A stretch of 64,000 nucleotides of DNA from Rhodospirillales bacterium (GTDB lineage: Bacteria; Pseudomonadota; Alphaproteobacteria; BOG-932; Roseiterribacteraceae). The stretch is from the NCBI GenBank assembly GCA_003165335.1, contig PLTD01000060.1, positions 1 to 64,000 on the forward strand, given 5' to 3'. Positions 58,603 through 64,000 of the stretch are shown one piece after another. Every line of letters starts with the position of its first letter. The first letter of the stretch is position 1. Made by a program: the position numbers and the translations under genes. The notes beneath the pieces were generated by a model. It was not told where the DNA came from and made no database searches. It worked only from the letters and a program-made list of their open reading frames with translations.

Positions 58603-60531
58603 CTAGCGGCAGAATGGCCCGGGCGACAGTTCCGTCGTCCAGCGCTCGGGTGCCGCAATTATGGGATAGGGATGGGTGGCGACGAGTTTCCAGGCGCTAT
58701 CGTCCTTCACCAGCAAGACGGCCTGGCCGGCAGCCAGTTTCAGGCTTTGGCCGGTCTGCGAGGCGGCCAGGGCCGCGGGTACGCAGGAAATCAACGCATA
58801 ATCGTCGCCTTTGCCATGTGCGGCGCTTAGCGCGGCCGGGTCGGCGCGGGGCATATCGTCGAAATTGGTCAGTGCGTGGCCGGGGTGGCTGAGCTCTATG
58901 GCGACGCGCAGCATGAATGCGACGCTGCGATTGTCACCCGGCAGCAGCAGGGCAACGTGATCGCCGTCATGCAGATAGGGGGCGACCCATGAGGCTATAT
59001 CCCAGATCAGGGGTTGCGGTTGGCGGCTGTCGCTGCGGGTCCATCCTGCCGTTGCTAATGGCGCGAGAACGGCGAGCATGATCGCGGCGGTCCCAACCGC
59101 GCTCCAGCCCTGGCCCAGAGCCGGTGAGCCTCGCCTGATCCAGGTCTCACGCGCATAAACGACGATCGCCAGCGTCGCCAGCAGCCCGAGATGGATATTA
59201 TAGCGGAAGAACGAATGGGCCGACGCCCCGATTTCGCCTGGGAAATGGCTGATATAGGTAAAGATCAAAAATGCCGTGTAGAGCAGCGTCACGCCGAGCG
59301 TCAGCAGGAACAGCCTTGCCGCCGGAGTTAACCCTCGGCGCAGCACGACCGGAATCGCGCTCAAGGCGACGCCATAGAGCAGCACGAAAAATGGCAGGCG
59401 ATCCCAGATATGGAGCGCCATATTCGCCAGGATGGCGGGGATATTGGCAAAGCCCCATTCGCTTGGGGGCAGAAAGCGCAGTTCGTCGTCGGGTGCAAAA
59501 TGGGTCTCTACATAGAACCGCCAGACTCCCACCAGTAGGACCGCCGGCAGGAAGGCCGCTATCAGCGAGAGAAAGGCTTTGCCAGGGCCGATGCGGCGGT
59601 CGAACGCGCCCAGCAGGAAGGCTACGGCGACGACACTGCCCATCAGAAAGACGCTGACCTGCTTAATCGCCACGCCGGCGAGAAGCACGAGCACGAGCTT
59701 GAGCCGTTCCTCGGCGACCGTTCGATCGCCGGCGAGGGCAGCCAGCATGCGTTCCGCCTGCCATGCTGCAAAGGCGACGGTGACGGCGACTGCAGGGTCG
59801 CCATAGCTGCTGAACTGGATTTTCGGGTCGAAGCCGGGGTTGAAGAAGGTCGTCAGCAATATGCCTCCGGCAATCGCCGGCCAGCTCGGCGCGAGCGTTC
59901 CGGCCGCCTGAGGTCCGCGCAACGACCCCGCCAACAGCAGGGCGAATGCCAGCTGCAGTAACAGATTGACGTGGGTCAGAATATTCGGCGGAAAGGTTGG
60001 AACCAGCAGGGCTGGCAGAAAGGCCGCCAACTGTAAATTATAGGGAAATGCCGGCCAGACCGCGAGCATCGGCGCGCGGTTGCCCGCTGGAAACTGCCCA
60101 TGGTCATAGAGATAGGCCGCGTTCGGCAGTTGGTTCGTAAAAGTGTCCGGTCCGGATGGATAGGCCGCCGTCAGTAGCACGATCAGCGGGAGGCCGAGCA
60201 AAAGCAGCTTGCCGAGGGCGATCAGATCCGTTCCTGAAAGGCGCCCGCGCGGCAGAAAAGCGGCGACAGCGGCGATGGCAACCAAGGCGGCTGCCGCAAG
60301 CCGCATGGTCTGCGGCGTGCTGGCCCCCCAGAGGGTCAAAACCAGGCACACTGCGCCCCAGCCGCAGATCAGGGCAAGTTCGGGTAATGTGCGCGGCCCG
60401 ACTATCGCGCGCCCGAGAACCAGCATGACGAGGGCCGAGGCGAAGACTGCCAGTAAGCCTTCCGCCTGGATCGCCGTCGGCAGAAAGGCGGACTGCAAGG
60501 CGGCGGCGGAGTACCAGGGCCAGAATGTCAT
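58603..60531 (-). CDS. Polytopic membrane protein, hypothetical (glycosyltransferase-C-like topology)
   Basis: Multiple TM segments over 642 aa. Confidence 0.6.
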   Translation of the reverse strand: MTFWPWYSAAALQSAFLPTAIQAEGLLAVFASALVMLVLGRAIVGPRTLPELALICGWGAVCLVLTLWGASTPQTMRLAAAALVAIAAVAAFLPRGRLSGTDLIALGKLLLLGLPLIVLLTAAYPSGPDTFTNQLPNAAYLYDHGQFPAGNRAPMLAVWPAFPYNLQLAAFLPALLVPTFPPNILTHVNLLLQLAFALLLAGSLRGPQAAGTLAPSWPAIAGGILLTTFFNPGFDPKIQFSSYGDPAVAVTVAFAAWQAERMLAALAGDRTVAEERLKLVLVLLAGVAIKQVSVFLMGSVVAVAFLLGAFDRRIGPGKAFLSLIAAFLPAVLLVGVWRFYVETHFAPDDELRFLPPSEWGFANIPAILANMALHIWDRLPFFVLLYGVALSAIPVVLRRGLTPAARLFLLTLGVTLLYTAFLIFTYISHFPGEIGASAHSFFRYNIHLGLLATLAIVVYARETWIRRGSPALGQGWSAVGTAAIMLAVLAPLATAGWTRSDSRQPQPLIWDIASWVAPYLHDGDHVALLLPGDNRSVAFMLRVAIELSHPGHALTNFDDMPRADPAALSAAHGKGDDYALISCVPAALAASQTGQSLKLAAGQAVLLVKDDSAWKLVATHPYPIIAAPERWTTELSPGPFCR

Positions 60532-62051
60532 TGCGCGTGCTCGGTTTCGGAAGGCCGCGCAGGGTGCGAGAGATGGACGAGCATCATCCGCGGGACCGCA
60601 AAAGTGACCGTGCCGGGAAGCTTGGCCGGGTCGAGCTTGGCCTGAGGGTCCACGATGATCATGTCGTCATAGCCGTCTAGGGGCGGCAGCGCGCCGTCTG
60701 CCGCCGCCTGCCATAAGACAGCCGGCAGATGCTTGGCCCAAAGCGGATAGACGCAGTCCTGAAGTCTAAGCGGCTGCTGATGTGGATCGGCAAACATAGT
60801 GTCCACAAAGGCGTGCCGTTCGATCACCGCCAGCGTGGCAAAATGATAGAGCGGCACACCGCCGGCCTGGACATCGGTCACCGGGGCTGCAACTGTGACC
60901 TTGGCGCCGGGCGCGATTTTGTCGAACATGGGGCGCAATGCGTCATATTCGCGGTCTGCGCGCAGCCAGACTGTTTCGATCACCGCCATGCGAACCAGCA
61001 GCAGCGCCAGCAGCAGGCCGGTGATCGTCTGCCGGCGTTTCGTGCTCACGGCGCCCCAGCCGCTGACGGCGACGAAGACGAGTGCTATCGCGATGGGCAA
61101 TCGGTGATCGATGCCCGAGGCCGATAAAAGGCGGGTCGGTACGATGACGAATGCCACCAGCAGCGCGGCCAGGCACCAGCGCAGCCGGTCGTGCAGTATA
61201 ATTGCGCGCCACTTCAGACCGGCGATCACCGCGATCAGCACCACCGCGAAAGTCGTGCCGTCGAATATCCGATTGTAATTATCGAAGACCGACACCGGCA
61301 GATCGAACTTCCGCAAGGGGTTGCCGTAACCAAAATGGGTCGAGGCGCCGGACGTCGGGCCGTCCAGGAACAGGATGATGCCGGGGAGCAGCGAGACAAG
61401 CGCGGGCGCGGCGCGGCGAAGTTTCGCAATAACGTCGACACGCTCCGTCCCGTGCGGGGCGAGCGAGAAGGCGACAATGGCGACGGCATAGCAGCCGAAT
61501 GCGGCCAGATGGGCCAGATAGATCGCCGTCGCGGCAATAGCGCCCACAGCCACGCGCAGCAAGACTGGCTTGCGTTCCATGGCAACCCATGCGGCCAGCG
61601 CCCACAGCATCAGGGCAAGGCCGGCGAGATAGTTCAAAAATCCCCACAGCAGGACGCGGTTATAAAGCAGCAGGAAGGCAAATAGCGGCCAGAGCGACCA
61701 TCGGTGGAAGGCGGCGCGATGCAGCGCGATACACCCGCCGGCAAGCGCCAGAAGCGTTACGCCCAGGGCAAGCTGCATCGCGACCTCGACCGACATTCCA
61801 TGCATCAGCCAGGGTACGACCGCATCGAAGGCCAGATCGGGCAGCGGATCCCACGCGATGCGGTAGTACCGGGCCAGATCGGTTGCGCCGGGCAGGACCG
61901 CGATCAGATACATCCGCGCCATATGGTTGGGATAATCCAGGATCGGCGGCAGCTTCACCGTTACCAGTGGAATGGCCGCGAGCAATGACAGCAAAACAAA
62001 ACCCAATGCGACGAACCGCCGGCGGCCTTCGGCCTTTTCGATCAGGACCAT
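60528..62051 (-). CDS. Polytopic membrane protein, hypothetical
   Basis: Multiple TM segments; 4-bp overlap with downstream membrane protein. Confidence 0.6.
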   Translation of the reverse strand: MVLIEKAEGRRRFVALGFVLLSLLAAIPLVTVKLPPILDYPNHMARMYLIAVLPGATDLARYYRIAWDPLPDLAFDAVVPWLMHGMSVEVAMQLALGVTLLALAGGCIALHRAAFHRWSLWPLFAFLLLYNRVLLWGFLNYLAGLALMLWALAAWVAMERKPVLLRVAVGAIAATAIYLAHLAAFGCYAVAIVAFSLAPHGTERVDVIAKLRRAAPALVSLLPGIILFLDGPTSGASTHFGYGNPLRKFDLPVSVFDNYNRIFDGTTFAVVLIAVIAGLKWRAIILHDRLRWCLAALLVAFVIVPTRLLSASGIDHRLPIAIALVFVAVSGWGAVSTKRRQTITGLLLALLLVRMAVIETVWLRADREYDALRPMFDKIAPGAKVTVAAPVTDVQAGGVPLYHFATLAVIERHAFVDTMFADPHQQPLRLQDCVYPLWAKHLPAVLWQAAADGALPPLDGYDDMIIVDPQAKLDPAKLPGTVTFAVPRMMLVHLSHPARPSETEHAQ

Positions 62052-62059
62052 GCGTAAGC

Positions 62060-62470
62060 TTAGAACCGGGCCGATGAGATCACGCCGAAAATAGCCAGGG
62101 CGGATGACAGAAGAATCATAAACCAGGTCAACAGAATGCCGCCCGCGCGGCCCAGCGAGGTGCCCGCACTACGGTTCAAGCCGAAGCTGTGCAGTGCCCG
62201 ACCCAGCACGAGCATCACGCCCAACGTATGGATCACCGCAGCGCTGAACGCCTGCGCTTCGATCGAGGCGAGCAAGATCAAACCCAGAGGGGCATTTTCG
62301 GTCAGATTCGCGTGGGCGCGGATCGCCCGCCGCAACGCCGGGTGATCACCGTCGCCGAGGGGGATCTTGAGGCCCACGCGATAGCGCGAAACATTGAAAG
62401 CGAGAAAGATCAGCAAAAGACCGAGCAGCCCGGCATAAAGCGGGGTAATAAAGTTTGTTATTTCGTCCAT
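62060..62470 (-). CDS. MAPEG family protein
   Basis: RRAIRAHANLTENAPLGLILLASIEAQAF; HSFGLNRSAGTSLGRAGGILLTW. Confidence 0.9.
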   Translation of the reverse strand: MDEITNFITPLYAGLLGLLLIFLAFNVSRYRVGLKIPLGDGDHPALRRAIRAHANLTENAPLGLILLASIEAQAFSAAVIHTLGVMLVLGRALHSFGLNRSAGTSLGRAGGILLTWFMILLSSALAIFGVISSARF

Positions 62471-62531
62471 TAAAGCGCCCCATTCTGCCGGGCGCAGACC
62501 ATAGCGCCCGCGGGTGCGACGCTACAAGAGA

Positions 62532-62855
62532 TTACCCTGCCGCTCCGGGGCTTTGGCCGCCTACCGCCGACTCTATCGCCTGCGCGACCTCTTCCTTTTT
62601 CGCGCGCGGCAACAGCTTCATCGTCAAAATGAACGCGGACAGGACCAGACAGATGCTGTTTGACACGATGACCGGCCAAGCCGGCAGAAGAGCGCCATAG
62701 GCTGTCCAAAGGGTAAAACCGGCCACCGTCACGATATACATCCCGGTCGAGATACTGCTGGTGTCGCGGCTGCGGATGATTTTGATGGCCTGAGGTAGGA
62801 AGCTGACCGTGGACAACACGGCCGCGACCGCACCGACGATCGTCTCAATATTCAA
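62532..62855 (-). CDS. SemiSWEET-family transporter
   Basis: GAVAAVLSTVSFLPQAIKIIRSRDTSSISTGMYIVTVAGFTLWTAYGALL. Confidence 0.9.
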   Translation of the reverse strand: MNIETIVGAVAAVLSTVSFLPQAIKIIRSRDTSSISTGMYIVTVAGFTLWTAYGALLPAWPVIVSNSICLVLSAFILTMKLLPRAKKEEVAQAIESAVGGQSPGAAG

Positions 62856-62897
62856 GTCGAACTCCCGAGCGTGTGGGCGAAGATCGCCCCTCGAGAG

Positions 62898-64000
62898 TCA
62901 TCCGCTTTGCGGGGCGGGTTGTTCCCTTGCGCGCTTCGTCCGCGCCGGCAGGAGAATTTGCAGCGCGCTGATCGCGACGATGGTGCCGACCGACAAGAAC
63001 GTGTTGTGCATCCCGATTCTACCGGCGATCGGGCGCAGCAGGAAGGGGTTGAGCAGATCGCCGAAATAGATCGCGGTGAAGAACAGTCCCACTGCGCGGC
63101 CGCGGGCCGAGGCCGGCGCCCGCCCCAAGATCAGCCGGCTGAAATGGGGAATCATCCAGCCTGCGCCCGTCCCGGTCAGCCCAGCGCCGATGGTGGCATC
63201 GAACTGCCCATGCGACAGTCCGAGCAAGATTCCGCCGGACCCCAACAGCAGTGCCGGGGCGGAATAATTGCCGCGCAACCCCAGACGGGGCCCGAGCAGG
63301 CTATAGAGCACCGAGCCCAGCATCGTCATCGACGACCCGGCGATGGCGACATGCGAAATCCGTACCGGGCCGGTGACGCCGTTTTCGGCCAGCAGAAAGG
63401 GAAGCTGGGTCGAGTTCATCATCATCGCGACCGCCAGAAAGACGCCCAGGATAAAGATCGGCCAGAGAAAGCTGAGCGACTCTTTGGCAGCGGTTTCGGC
63501 GTATTTGCTGAGCTTTGGCACGGCCGGAGCGATGGCGAACAGCGTTGCCGGGATCAAAAGCAAAGGCAGCAGGAACAGCATGAACACGCCATGCCAGCCA
63601 AGGCTCTCGGCTATATATCCCGCGAATAGGGCCGAGCTTAGCCCGGAGACGCCGCCGGCGATGTTGCGATAGCTGAGCCACCGCGCGCGGGCCGCGTCGT
63701 CGAACCGCCCGCCGATCAGCCAGATTGTCGCCGAACCATAGGCGATCGCGGCAAAGCCGAGGGCAAGGCGCGAGACCAGCAGCCAAACCGGGTCGTCGAT
63801 ATAAAGCCCGGCCGAGCCGAAAAGGGCGAAGGCGGCCAATGCGCCCAACAGAACCCGGCGGACACCGAACCTGTCGATGGCCAGGCCCGTCGGCCCGCCG
63901 CCCAGCATCAGCCCGACGCTGGGCATCGTCGCGATCAACTGCGCGAAGAACGGCCCGTCGACGCCGAAGCCGAAGATGGTAAAGGCCGGTTGCCCGCCCG
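62898..64000 (-). CDS. MFS transporter (5' end outside window)
   Basis: LGGGPTGLAIDRFGVRRVLLGALAAF; frame stays open to the window end (GGQPAFTIFGFGVDGPFFAQLIATMPSVG). Confidence 0.9.
   Translation of the reverse strand, partial: GGQPAFTIFGFGVDGPFFAQLIATMPSVGLMLGGGPTGLAIDRFGVRRVLLGALAAFALFGSAGLYIDDPVWLLVSRLALGFAAIAYGSATIWLIGGRFDDAARARWLSYRNIAGGVSGLSSALFAGYIAESLGWHGVFMLFLLPLLLIPATLFAIAPAVPKLSKYAETAAKESLSFLWPIFILGVFLAVAMMMNSTQLPFLLAENGVTGPVRISHVAIAGSSMTMLGSVLYSLLGPRLGLRGNYSAPALLLGSGGILLGLSHGQFDATIGAGLTGTGAGWMIPHFSRLILGRAPASARGRAVGLFFTAIYFGDLLNPFLLRPIAGRIGMHNTFLSVGTIVAISALQILLPARTKRAREQPAPQSG

Noticed and set aside
1-64000. CRISPR arrays, rRNA operons, intact IS/transposase genes
   Set aside because: None seen: no regularly spaced repeats, no rRNA-like sequence, no transposase motifs.

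Overview
A 64 kb, mostly core chromosomal window that looks like a Sphingomonadales-type alphaproteobacterium; this taxonomic guess is inferred from protein flavour and gene order only. Left and middle parts (about 1.3-41.2 kb) are housekeeping: acyl-CoA synthetase, rsmA-pdxA-surA-lptG-lptF, pepA-holC, asd, ndk, purN-purM, DUF2066, AI-2E permease, hdaA-like, ppk-ppx, rnd, aspS, SulP transporter, KshA-like Rieske oxygenase, tRNA-Lys, coaD, gyrA, ssb/uvrA, trmFO. From about 41.25 to 50.9 kb there is a degraded accessory region. It begins with a 40-nt 3' fragment of an initiator-tRNA-like gene and contains an intact TacA/TacT-type module with iteron-like operator repeats, a Fic protein, toxin/antitoxin fragments, a SWIM-SNF2 helicase, an AAA_14 fragment, a degraded/intact paralog pair around an XRE regulator, and a truncated tyrosine integrase. 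From 52 to 58.6 kb there is a LysR-linked, probably catabolic, cluster of poorly characterised enzymes, followed by membrane proteins and transporters. The most interesting signal is upstream of asd on the minus strand: an unannotated 26-aa leader peptide (MPSFMFKKTTTTTKTTAGGACAELFG) followed by a strong intrinsic terminator. It has the architecture of a Thr/Lys-responsive transcription attenuator controlling aspartate-semialdehyde dehydrogenase. No CRISPR array, rRNA or intact IS element was seen.
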